From assembly GCA_938008435.1 (NCBI GenBank), contig CALLKK010000006.1, positions 186,001-250,000 of the forward strand: 64,000 bases of DNA, in the 5' to 3' direction. A program made the translations under genes and the position numbers. Origin of the DNA: an uncultured Steroidobacter sp. GTDB taxonomy: Bacteria; Pseudomonadota; Gammaproteobacteria; Steroidobacterales; Steroidobacteraceae. Within the stretch, counting starts at the first letter, position 1; every line of letters begins with the position of its first letter. Shown piece by piece: positions 17,672 to 25,793 of the stretch. The notes below the pieces were generated by a model. It was not told the origin of the DNA. It worked only from the letters and a program-made list of their open reading frames with translations, and made no database searches.

Positions 17672-18418
17672 CTACTGTCCAGCCGCGCGGCGCGGCTCGA
17701 CCGTCAAAGGAATGACGCGGCGACGCGGCTGCAATCCGCATTCGCGCGAATCCGGGTTCTCCCACCACCAGCGGCCCGATCGCGGATCGGCGCCGGGCTC
17801 CACCGCGCGCGTGCAGGGCGCGCAGCCGATGCTCGGATAGCCCTTGTCGTGCAGGGCGTTGTACGGAAGATTGCGCGCCTTGATGTAGGCCCACACGTCC
17901 TGCTCGGTCCATTCGAGGAGCGGGCTGACCTTCCAGAGGCCATAGCGGTCGTCCCACGAGATCGGCTCGTGCAGGGCGCGTTCCGCCGACTGCTCGCGGC
18001 GCACGCCGGTCACCCACGCCTTGCGACCGGCAATGGCGCGCTTGAACGGCTCGATCTTGCGCACGTGGCAGCACGCCTGCCGCTCTTCGATGCCGAGATA
18101 GAAACCGTTGATGCCGTTGTCGCGAACGTACTTCTCGACGGCCGCAGCGTCCGGATAGAACACCTGAATGCGGCGCTGGTAGCGGCGCTCCAGACGATCG
18201 AGCAGCGCCAGCGTCTCGTCCGGCAGGCGCCCAGTATCGAGCGTAAAGACCTCGATTTCAGGCACGTGGGTGAAGATGATGTCCGAAAGCACCATCGCTT
18301 CCGCGCCCAGGCTGTTCGAATACACGACGTCCTGGTACTCGCGCACCGCCTGCTCGAGGAGCGAGCGCGTGTCGTGCACGAGAGATTCCAAACGAGGCGA
18401 TAATGGCTCGGAGCTCAT
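17672..18418 (-). CDS. cysH: assimilatory adenylyl-sulfate (APS) reductase, CysH family
   Basis: It reduces activated sulfate to sulfite with thioredoxin. It has 248 residues. The Cys pairs that bind a [4Fe-4S] cluster are visible, CC in ERQACCHVRKIEPFKRA and C-x2-C in GYPSIGCAPCTRAVEPG, as is the catalytic ECGL near the C-terminus. The cluster pairs distinguish APS reductases from the cluster-free PAPS reductases of E. coli type. WVTGVRREQSAER is also conserved. It is the first gene of the leftward cysH-cysG-cysteine synthase-reductase operon and is divergent from the CysB-type regulator. Confidence 0.94.
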   Translation of the reverse strand: MSSEPLSPRLESLVHDTRSLLEQAVREYQDVVYSNSLGAEAMVLSDIIFTHVPEIEVFTLDTGRLPDETLALLDRLERRYQRRIQVFYPDAAAVEKYVRDNGINGFYLGIEERQACCHVRKIEPFKRAIAGRKAWVTGVRREQSAERALHEPISWDDRYGLWKVSPLLEWTEQDVWAYIKARNLPYNALHDKGYPSIGCAPCTRAVEPGADPRSGRWWWENPDSRECGLQPRRRVIPLTVEPRRAAGQ

Positions 18419-18458
18419 GATCTTCTTGGGGTTCTGGCGCCGGTCTCAGACGCGGGAA

Positions 18459-18507
18459 TAACCTGGTACGACTTGGTGCCGGCACTGTATCTAACCGGCT
18501 TGTAACC
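18459..18507. promoter_or_regulatory. TAACC repeats between cysH and the CysB-type regulator
   Basis: Three TAACC elements (18459-18463, 18492-18496, 18503-18507) lie in the 166-base divergent interval, the first as TAACCTGG and the last as TAACCAGG. CysB-family regulators bind degenerate half-sites upstream of sulfur genes. This is a candidate operator only. Confidence 0.35.
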
Positions 18508-18584
18508 AGGGAAAGACTGATTCGTTCTGTCATGATGCGGGGTCGTTATGACTTTCCCCGGCGCATGGCGCTACAGTTAAGTCC

Positions 18585-19562
18585 ATGAAATTACAGCAAT
18601 TGCGATATCTGGCTGCGATTGTCGAAAACGACCTCAACATCACCGCCGCGGCCGAGCGCCTGCACACGTCCCAGCCCGGGGTGAGCAAACAGCTCAAACA
18701 GCTGGAGGACGAGCTCGGATTTCCGATCTTCCTGCGCCAAGGACGCACCCTGACCCGGGTGACGCCGGCCGGGAAGAAAGTCATCGAACGGGCGCAGCGG
18801 ATCCTCAAAGAGGTCCAGAGCATCAAGCGCTTGGCCGAAGAGCAGCGCGGCGACGGGCGCGGCTCGCTCTCGATCGGCACCACGCATACCCAGGCGCGCT
18901 ACGTGCTGCCGCCGGTCATCCGCAAGTTCCGCGAGCGCTACCCAGAGGTCGAGCTGCACCTGCACCAGGGCACCTCCGAGCAGATCGCCGATCTCGCCGC
19001 CCGCGATCGCATCGACTTCGCGATCAACACCGGCTCGCAGGAGCTGTTCACGAACCTCGTTCTGCTGCCCTGCTATCGCTGGCATCGACGCATCGTCGTG
19101 CCGCACGGCCATCCGCTCGCGAAGGAATCCAAGGTCACGATCGAGATGCTCGGCAAGTATCCGATCGTGACCTATGTGTTCGGCTTCTCCGGGCCGTCTT
19201 CGTTGCTGCAGATCTTCGCGCGTGCCGGCCTCACGCCTAACGTCGCGTTGACTGCTCGCGATGCCGACGTCATCAAGACCTACGTGCGCCTCGGCCTCGG
19301 CGTCGGCATCATCGCGAGCATGGCGATCGACCCGCGCGAAGACGCCGACTTGGTGTCGATCGATGCCTCGCACCTGTTCCCTGCGCATCTGACGTGGGTA
19401 GGCTTCCACCAAGGCGCGCTGCTGCGCGGTTACATGTACGACTTCCTCCAACTCGTCGCGCCGCATCTGACGCGACGCCTCGTCGATCGCGCAGGCAATG
19501 CTTCGACACCGACAGAAGTCGAAGCGTTGTTCGCCGATGTGGAATTGCCGATCTACAAGTAA
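18585..19562 (+). CDS. CysB/Cbl-type LysR regulator of sulfur assimilation
   Basis: This 325-residue LysR protein has the highly characteristic CysB N-terminus (MKLQQLRYLAAIVENDLNITAAAERLHTSQPGVSKQLKQLE), in which the helix-turn-helix covers residues about 18-40. The ligand domain contains TTHTQARYVLPPVIRKFRERYPEV and GLGVGIIASMA as in CysB. CysB-type proteins activate cys genes with N-acetylserine or O-acetylserine as inducer. It is divergent from cysH, which fits direct control of that operon. CysB and Cbl cannot be told apart without a tree. Confidence 0.92.
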   Translation: MKLQQLRYLAAIVENDLNITAAAERLHTSQPGVSKQLKQLEDELGFPIFLRQGRTLTRVTPAGKKVIERAQRILKEVQSIKRLAEEQRGDGRGSLSIGTTHTQARYVLPPVIRKFRERYPEVELHLHQGTSEQIADLAARDRIDFAINTGSQELFTNLVLLPCYRWHRRIVVPHGHPLAKESKVTIEMLGKYPIVTYVFGFSGPSSLLQIFARAGLTPNVALTARDADVIKTYVRLGLGVGIIASMAIDPREDADLVSIDASHLFPAHLTWVGFHQGALLRGYMYDFLQLVAPHLTRRLVDRAGNASTPTEVEALFADVELPIYK

Positions 19563-19720
19563 GGCGACCGCATCGCCTGATAGCGGCACGACAGGTGCGT
19601 CGTTGGCGGTGCAGTGACCTGCTTCGTCAGCGCCTTGCGAGTTGATTCGCCGCCAGGACCGTGATGGGGTTGTGACTCCGTCACCCTATTCTTCATCCCC
19701 TTCTTCCTTCGCGGGTCATC

Positions 19721-21493
19721 ATGTCTTCCAACGATCGTCCCAGAGCCCGTTCGCTCAAGCCGCTGCGCGCGCTTTGGCCGTATCTCAGATGCTACAAGCG
19801 CACGCTCGCACTAGCACTCTGCGCACTACTGATCGCCTCGGGCGCGATGCTCGTGTTGCCGCTCGCGTTCCGCAATGTCATCGATCGCGGCATGCTCGTG
19901 CAGGACCGCGCGACGCTCAATTTCTGTTTCGCGGCATTTCTCGCAGCAGCAGCCGCCTTCGGGGTCTTCGCCGCGCTGCGCTACTACCTGGTGAGCTGGC
20001 TCGGCGAACGTGTCGTCGCCGACTTGCGGCGCGACGTATACGCACGCGTGATTGGCATGGACCCGACGTTCTTCGAAGCGACGCGCACCGGCGAAGTGCT
20101 GTCGCGGCTCACCACGGACACGACGCTCGTGCAGTCGATTGCCGGCGTCAATCTGTCCATCACGCTGCGCTCGTCGATCCAGCTCGTCGGCGCGTTGATC
20201 TTGCTCGTCGCCACGAGCCCGTCGCTTGCGGGCATGATCCTCATCCTGATTCCGCTGGTCATCGCGCCGCTCATCGTTGTCGGCCGGCGGCTGCGCAGGC
20301 TCTCGCGCGAGTCGCAGGATCGCATCGCGGATACGAGCGCGCTCGCGGACGAAACGCTCAATGCGATTCAGACCGTGCAAGCCTTCACGCTGGAATCGCT
20401 CAACAGCCGCCGCTACGCGCACGCCGTCGAGGATTCGTTCGTCATGGCGATTCGGCGCTCGCGGGTGCGTGCCACGCTGACTGCGCTCGGCACGATGCTC
20501 GTATTCGGCGCCATCACATTCGTGCTGTGGCAAGGCGCACATCGCGTGCTTTCAGGCACGATGACGCCCGGCGAGCTCAGCCAATTTCTGATCTATGCCG
20601 TGTACGTCGGAATCTCGGCGGCATCCTTGAGCGAGATGTGGGGCGAGATTCAGCGGGCCGCCGGTGCGATGGAACGTCTCGTCGAGCTCAAGAACGCGAC
20701 GCCGTCGATCGTTGCGCCCAGCTCACCGCTGGCGTTGCCGCAGCCGGCGCAAGGACGCATCGTGTTCGAGAACGTGAGCTTCCGTTATCCGTCGCGCCCC
20801 GACACGCTCGCGCTCGACGGCCTTTCGCTCGCCATCGAGCCCGGCGAGAACGTCGCCTTCGTCGGCCCGTCAGGCGCCGGCAAGAGCACGACCTTCCAAC
20901 TGTTGCTGCGTTTCTACGATCCGCATGCCGGACGCATTCTGATCGACGGCGTCGATCTCGCGCGCGTCGATCCGCACGAGGTGCGTAAGCGCATCGGCCT
21001 GGTGCCGCAGGAAACCGTGCTCTTCGGCGCGAGCGCGCGCGAGAACATTCGCTACGGTCGGCCCGACGCGTCGGATGAGGAAGTCGAAGCGGCCGCAAAG
21101 GCGGCGGGCGCCGATGCGTTCATTCGCGAGCTGCCGCAAGGCTACGAGACATTTCTCGGCGAGCGCGGCACGCGCTTATCGGGCGGCCAACGTCAGCGCA
21201 TCGCGATCGCCCGTGCGCTGCTCAAGAATCCGCCGATTCTCCTGCTCGATGAGGCGACGAGCTCGCTCGATGCGGAAAGCGAACGCTACGTGCAGCAAGC
21301 ACTCGAACGGCTGATGCAAGGTCGCACCACGATCGTGATCGCCCACCGTCTCGCGACGATTCTCAAGGCCGATCGCATCGTCGTGCTCGATCGCGGCCGT
21401 ATCGTCGCGGTGGGCACGCACGAAGAGCTGCTCGAGAAGAACCCGCTCTACGCGAGATTGGCAGCGTTGCAGTTTGCGGATTTGACGCTCTAA
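19721..21493 (+). CDS. ABC exporter, fused permease and ATPase (ABCB/MsbA-like half transporter)
   Basis: This half-transporter of 590 residues would act as a dimer. Residues about 25-310 form the six-helix type I exporter membrane domain, with the coupling-helix region FFEATRTGEVLSRLTTDT. The ATPase domain (residues about 345-585) shows Walker A GPSGAGKST, the signature LSGGQRQRIAIARAL, Walker B ILLLDEATSSLD and the switch His in VIAHRLATI. Lipids, peptides or drugs are the usual substrates and nothing nearby specifies which. It stands alone between the CysB-type regulator and the convergent DUF934 gene. Confidence 0.9.
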   Translation: MSSNDRPRARSLKPLRALWPYLRCYKRTLALALCALLIASGAMLVLPLAFRNVIDRGMLVQDRATLNFCFAAFLAAAAAFGVFAALRYYLVSWLGERVVADLRRDVYARVIGMDPTFFEATRTGEVLSRLTTDTTLVQSIAGVNLSITLRSSIQLVGALILLVATSPSLAGMILILIPLVIAPLIVVGRRLRRLSRESQDRIADTSALADETLNAIQTVQAFTLESLNSRRYAHAVEDSFVMAIRRSRVRATLTALGTMLVFGAITFVLWQGAHRVLSGTMTPGELSQFLIYAVYVGISAASLSEMWGEIQRAAGAMERLVELKNATPSIVAPSSPLALPQPAQGRIVFENVSFRYPSRPDTLALDGLSLAIEPGENVAFVGPSGAGKSTTFQLLLRFYDPHAGRILIDGVDLARVDPHEVRKRIGLVPQETVLFGASARENIRYGRPDASDEEVEAAAKAAGADAFIRELPQGYETFLGERGTRLSGGQRQRIAIARALLKNPPILLLDEATSSLDAESERYVQQALERLMQGRTTIVIAHRLATILKADRIVVLDRGRIVAVGTHEELLEKNPLYARLAALQFADLTL

Positions 21494-21606
21494 GTGGAGA
21501 GCGAGCGCTCTGCGTTCGCAGGGAAGACGCCATCCATCAAGCAGGCACGCGCACGAAGCGCGCTTCTTGCCCGGCCTCCTGCTCCTGCCTCCAGCCGACT
21601 GTAGCG

Positions 21607-22113
21607 CTACAGCCTCGAGCCTACAGTCGCCCTTCTCGCCGGTGCGACAACGCCATCGACGGCCGGCTGATACGCCACCGAGAAATCGTTGAACGCGCCG
21701 AGGGCGCCTTCGAGATCGGCGCCTTCCGGGAGCTCGAACGCATCGAAGCCGCAGCGCGCGAGGAAGAACAGCTGATCGCGCTGAATGTTGCCCACGGCGC
21801 GCAGCTCGCCCGTGAATTTGTAACGCTGGCGCAGGAGCTGCGCTTGGCTGTAGCCGCGGCCCTCGCCGATACCGCCGAACTCGATCGCGACCAAGCCTAG
21901 GCGCAGGAAATCGTGCTCGAGCGCTGCCACCGGATCGGCCGGCCCGAGCCGCACGCCCAGTCGGCCGTCCCAAAGCCACCACCGCTCGCGCTCTTCCTTC
22001 CAGCGAGCGAACGGCAGGATCAGCGCGCGTTCGCGCCCGAGCGGATCTTCATCCGCATATCGCCACTCGTCGACGACGATTTCACGCTGCTTGATCAGCC
22101 GGCGCATAGACAC
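21607..22113 (-). CDS. DUF934 protein associated with sulfite reductase
   Basis: This 168-residue protein of the DUF934 family is often found directly after a CysI-type sulfite reductase and is presumed to assist it. Conserved segments are FARWKEERERWW (short form), LGVRLGPADPVAALEHDFLRLGLVAIEF, FGGIGEGRGYSQAQLLRQRYKFTGELRAVGNI and the DAFELPEG segment. The start lies 32 bases inside the end of the sulfite reductase gene, implying coupled translation. The molecular function is unproven. Confidence 0.85.
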   Translation of the reverse strand: MSMRRLIKQREIVVDEWRYADEDPLGRERALILPFARWKEERERWWLWDGRLGVRLGPADPVAALEHDFLRLGLVAIEFGGIGEGRGYSQAQLLRQRYKFTGELRAVGNIQRDQLFFLARCGFDAFELPEGADLEGALGAFNDFSVAYQPAVDGVVAPARRATVGSRL

Positions 22114-23740
22114 GTGCCTTGAAAGGTTTGATACCGATGCGGCGCACGGTGTCGATGAACCGCTCGCCTTCTTCGCGCTCTTCTACGTAAACGTTCAAAA
22201 TCCGCTCGATGATCGCGGCGACATCGTCGTGCGGCACGGACGGACCGATCACCTGCCCGAGCGCGGCGTCTTGTCCGCTCGACGAACCGCCGATCGTGAT
22301 CTGGTACCACTCCTCGCCGTTCTTATCGACGCCGAGAATGCCGATGTGGCCGACATGGTGATGCCCGCAGGCGTTCATGCAGCCCGACATCTTGAGCTCG
22401 ATATCGCCGAGGTCGTAGAGGTAGTCGAGATTCTCGAAACGCTCGTTGATCTGCTTGGCGACCGAGATCGAACGCGCGTTCGCGAGCGCGCAGAAATCGA
22501 GCCCCGGGCAGCAGATCATGTCGGTCAACGTACCGATATTCGGCGTCGCAAGGTCGATCTCCTTGAGCGCCGTCCATAGCTCGAACAGATCCTTCTGCCG
22601 CACGTCGGCAAAGATCAGGTTCTGATCGTGCGTCGAGCGCACCAGGCCGAATGAATAGCGATCCGCCAGCTCGGCAACGCGATCGAGCTCCGTGTGCGTG
22701 ATGTCGCCCGGCGGACGCGTCGGCGACTTGAGCGACAAGACAACCGCGCGATACCCCGGCACCTTGTGACGCTTGGTGTTGCGCTGGTACCAGTTGCGGA
22801 ACTCGTTCGGCTGCCCGGTGACGACGTCTTCGTCTTCGAGCGACTCGTACGGCGGCGGCGCGAAGCACGCCTTGATGCGCTCGAACTCCGCGGGATCGAA
22901 CTTCGGCGCGATATCGCGCGAAGCCTGCCATTCCGCTTCGACCATTTCGCGGAATTTCTCCGGCCCGACCGCCTTCACGAGGATCTTGATGCGCGCCTTG
23001 TGAATGTTGTCGCGGCGGCCTTCGAGGTTGTACACGCGCAGGATTGCCTCGAGGTAGCTGAGGAGATCTTCCTTCGGCAGGAACTCGCGGATCACATGAC
23101 CGATCATCGGCGCGCGGCCCAAGCCGCCGCCGACGAGCACCTCGAAGCCGACCTCGCCGCGTTCGTTGCGGACGAGATGCAAGCCGATGTCGTGCACCTT
23201 GGAAGCGGCGCGGTCCTGCGGCGAGCCGGTAATGGCGATCTTGAACTTGCGCGGCAGGAAGGAGAATTCCGGGTGCAGCGTCGCCCACTGGCGGACGTAT
23301 TCGCACCACGGTCGCGGATCCTCGACTTCGTCGGGCGCGATGCCCGCGAAGTGATCAGCGGTGACGTTACGGATGCAGTTGCCGCTCGTCTGAATCGCGT
23401 GCATCTGCACGCTCGCGAGCAGCTCCAGGATATCCGGCACCGTTTCGAGCTTCGGCCAGTTGAACTGGATGTTCTGGCGCGTCGTGAAATGGCCGTACCC
23501 CTTGTCGTACTCGCGCGCAATGCGCGCCAGCATGCGTACCTGCGTGCTCGACAGCAGGCCGTAGGGCACGGCGATGCGCAGCATCGGCGCATGACGCTGA
23601 ATATAAAGGCCGTTACGCAGACGCAACGCGCGGAAGTCATCCTCCGAGAGCTCCCCGGCAAGATAACGGCGCGTTTGGTCACGGAACTGAGCGACGCGTT
23701 CGTCGACGAGCCGCTGATCGATCTGGTCGTAGCGATACAT
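22082..23740 (-). CDS. sulfite reductase hemoprotein (nitrite/sulfite reductase family, CysI-type)
   Basis: It reduces sulfite to sulfide with siroheme and a [4Fe-4S] cluster. It has 552 residues from ATG 23740 (MYRYDQIDQRL, the family N-terminus). ATG 23773 adds 11 residues but has an AAAGG sequence 8 bases before it, so the start is not certain. Siroheme contacts are seen in GYGHFTTRQNIQFNW and QTSGNCIRNVTADHFAG. The four cluster/siroheme Cys are in CCPGLDFCALANARS and SGCMNACGHHHVGHIG. No CysJ flavoprotein is present. The ferredoxin-NADP reductase gene 135 bases upstream suggests ferredoxin as electron donor. Confidence 0.92.
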   Translation of the reverse strand: MYRYDQIDQRLVDERVAQFRDQTRRYLAGELSEDDFRALRLRNGLYIQRHAPMLRIAVPYGLLSSTQVRMLARIAREYDKGYGHFTTRQNIQFNWPKLETVPDILELLASVQMHAIQTSGNCIRNVTADHFAGIAPDEVEDPRPWCEYVRQWATLHPEFSFLPRKFKIAITGSPQDRAASKVHDIGLHLVRNERGEVGFEVLVGGGLGRAPMIGHVIREFLPKEDLLSYLEAILRVYNLEGRRDNIHKARIKILVKAVGPEKFREMVEAEWQASRDIAPKFDPAEFERIKACFAPPPYESLEDEDVVTGQPNEFRNWYQRNTKRHKVPGYRAVVLSLKSPTRPPGDITHTELDRVAELADRYSFGLVRSTHDQNLIFADVRQKDLFELWTALKEIDLATPNIGTLTDMICCPGLDFCALANARSISVAKQINERFENLDYLYDLGDIELKMSGCMNACGHHHVGHIGILGVDKNGEEWYQITIGGSSSGQDAALGQVIGPSVPHDDVAAIIERILNVYVEEREEGERFIDTVRRIGIKPFKARVYAPADQAA

Positions 23741-23818
23741 CGGCGCGAATGTAGCCCCCGGTACCGAGGGCATGAAATAGCCTTTGGATATGTCCTGATA
23801 CCGAAGCGAGCCGACTGC

Positions 23819-23836
23819 CCGGCCGGGGACGGCCGG
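23819..23836 (-). terminator. CCGGCC hairpin between copy-2 reductase and sulfite reductase
   Basis: CCGGCC and GGCCGG form a 6-bp stem with a 6-base loop, 39 bases past the stop of the upstream reductase gene. There is no T-run. It may partly uncouple the two genes or be incidental in GC-rich DNA. Confidence 0.3.
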
Positions 23837-23874
23837 ACGGCACGCCGACGGAGCGGGCGGCCCTCAGAGACTGC

Positions 23875-24963
23875 TCACCTGCCCTCGCCCGACGACGGTT
23901 CGCCGCTGTCGGTCACGCCAAGCCGCTTGTGCATGATCGGACTGGTGGTCGTGTACTGCAGTGGGACTTTCTTGCTGGGATTGAGGTGGGCCGCCACCCC
24001 GAAGGCGGCCAACGCGGCTTCGTGAAAGCCCGACAGGATCAGCTTCTTCTTACCCGGATACGTATTGATGTCCCCGACAGCGAACACGCCCGGGATGTTC
24101 GTTTGAAACTTTTCCGTATCGACGACGATCGCGCGCTTGTCGATCGTCAAGCCCCAGTTCGCAATTGGGCCGAGCCTCGGGTGCAGTCCGAAGAACACGA
24201 GCGCATGGTCTGCCTCGAGATCGACGAGCTCGCCTTGCGTCGTCTTGACCCGCACGCCACGGAAGGTATCGCCCTGGGCGAGGACCGAATGGGCGATCGC
24301 CTCCACATAACGCATGCTCCCGTTGGCGACGAGCTCCTTCATCTTCGCCACCGATGCGGGCGCCGCACGAAACTCGGGACGCCGGTGCACGAGCGTGAGG
24401 CTTCGCGCTTTACCGACGAGCTCGAGCGTCCAGTCGAGCGCCGAATCGCCGCCGCCGAAGATGACGAGCCGCTTGCCGGTGAAGTCCGCCGCGCTTTGCA
24501 CCTTGTAATGGATATTGCGCCCCTCGAAAGCTTCCGCCCCTTCGCAGCCAAGCCGGCGCGGCTGAAACGACCCTAAGCCGGCCGCGATGATGACGGTCTT
24601 GGTGTGAAAGCGCGTGTCGAGCGAAGTGCGCACGAGGAACGTACCGTCCTCCAGGCGCACGAGATCCGTCACCTCCTGCCCCAGATGGAACTGCGCGTTG
24701 AACGGCTTGATCTGTTCGAGCAGCCGATCGATCAGCTCCTGCGCGCCGCACACGGGCAACGCCGGAATGTCATAGATCGGCTTGTCGGGGTACAGCTCGC
24801 TGCACTGACCGCCCGGACGCTTGAGCGAATCGACGACATGCGCGTGGATGCCGAGGAGTCCGAGCTCGAACACCTGAAACAATCCGCAGGGACCCGCCCC
24901 GACGATGACGACATCCGTCTGAATCGCGCCTTCGATGGACGCAGGTGCCGGTGACTCGCTCAA
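23875..24963 (-). CDS. ferredoxin-NADP(+) reductase, thioredoxin-reductase-like type (copy 2)
   Basis: This 362-residue paralogue of the protein at 14020-15138 is nearly identical in order and motifs: QTDVVIVGAGPCGLFQVFEL, GGQCSELYPDKPIYDIPALPVC, FGGGDSALDWTLELVG and GDINTYPGKKKLILSGFHEAALAAF. Differences cluster in the middle (residues about 195-235) and in the C-terminal tail. Like copy 1 it has no redox CxxC. Being just upstream of the siroheme sulfite reductase, it is a candidate for keeping ferredoxin reduced for that enzyme, an inference from position. Confidence 0.9.
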   Translation of the reverse strand: MSESPAPASIEGAIQTDVVIVGAGPCGLFQVFELGLLGIHAHVVDSLKRPGGQCSELYPDKPIYDIPALPVCGAQELIDRLLEQIKPFNAQFHLGQEVTDLVRLEDGTFLVRTSLDTRFHTKTVIIAAGLGSFQPRRLGCEGAEAFEGRNIHYKVQSAADFTGKRLVIFGGGDSALDWTLELVGKARSLTLVHRRPEFRAAPASVAKMKELVANGSMRYVEAIAHSVLAQGDTFRGVRVKTTQGELVDLEADHALVFFGLHPRLGPIANWGLTIDKRAIVVDTEKFQTNIPGVFAVGDINTYPGKKKLILSGFHEAALAAFGVAAHLNPSKKVPLQYTTTSPIMHKRLGVTDSGEPSSGEGR

Positions 24964-25316
24964 CGTACTCTCCTCGTGCGACGCCGTCGCGACGTCCGTT
25001 CCTCGGGCTCGGCATTATACGGACGCCGATGCGGTCGGCGTTGCGTGAGCGCAGCCGAATCGCGCCGCGCGCGACGCAGAAGACTGCACCGAAAAACACA
25101 CTCCCCTGACATTTCTCCACACTGCGGCTGCTAAGGAATGATGCGTGCGCGCGGGAGTTCCAGCGCTGCGTTGTCTGGGCCTCGTGCGCGTGGAAGAATC
25201 GGTCGCAAGGGCGAAGGAGGCCTGTGACCGCAGCGCCTGAGAAAAGCGGCTCTCGGCACCGTCGCTCACTTTTTCTCGCTCAACCCGTATCACCCTCGCT
25301 GAGCTCGGCTACCACC
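24964..25316. other. 353-base divergent intergenic region
   Basis: It lies between the copy-2 ferredoxin-NADP reductase and the [2Fe-2S] subunit gene and should hold both promoters. I see no convincing RNA gene or operator. An AAGGAGG sequence just before GTG 25224 could start a longer form of the [2Fe-2S] subunit (31 extra residues without family similarity) or a short leader. Confidence 0.5.
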
Positions 25317-25793
25317 ATGCAATTGACCATCAACGGCAAACTGCACGAGATAGAAGGCGTCGACGGCACGACGCCGCTGCTGTGGGTTCTGCGCGATCAC
25401 TTGGGACTGGTCGGCACGAAGTACGGCTGCGGCATCGCACAGTGCGGCGCCTGCACGGTTCATCTGAACGGCACGCCCGTGCGGTCCTGCTCGCTGCCCG
25501 TCTCCGCCGCAGTCGGTCAAGAGATCACGACCATCGAAGGTCTCGCCGCACCGGATGGGACGCTGCATGCATTGCAGAAGGCCTGGATCGAGCACGATGT
25601 GGCTCAATGCGGTTACTGCCAGGCCGGTCAGATCATGTCCGCGGCGGCGCTGCTCAAACAGAAGCCGAACCCGACGGATGCGGACATCGATGCTGCGATG
25701 GCCGGAAATCTGTGCCGTTGCGGCACCTACCTGCGTATCCGCAAGGCCATTCACGCTGCCGCCCGCGAGCTCAACCAAGGAGCAACGTCATGA
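25317..25793 (+). CDS. [2Fe-2S] subunit of an IorAB-type molybdenum hydroxylase
   Basis: This small electron-transfer subunit has 158 residues. The N-terminal plant-type ferredoxin cluster is in CGIAQCGACTVHLNGTPVRSC (C-x4-C-x2-C-x11-C), and the C-terminal helical domain carries the second cluster motif CGYCQAGQ...CRCGTY. It is typical of the alpha subunit of isoquinoline 1-oxidoreductase and related aldehyde dehydrogenases. ATG 25317 gives the family N-terminus MQLTINGK, although a stronger ribosome site precedes GTG 25224. Its stop overlaps the start of the large subunit gene (ATGA). Confidence 0.9.
   Translation: MQLTINGKLHEIEGVDGTTPLLWVLRDHLGLVGTKYGCGIAQCGACTVHLNGTPVRSCSLPVSAAVGQEITTIEGLAAPDGTLHALQKAWIEHDVAQCGYCQAGQIMSAAALLKQKPNPTDADIDAAMAGNLCRCGTYLRIRKAIHAAARELNQGATS

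Noticed and set aside
21494..21606. Short inverted repeats (such as CTGCG-TT-CGCAG) between the ABC exporter and DUF934 genes.
   Set aside because: Stems of 5 bp without T-runs are expected by chance; no terminator call made.
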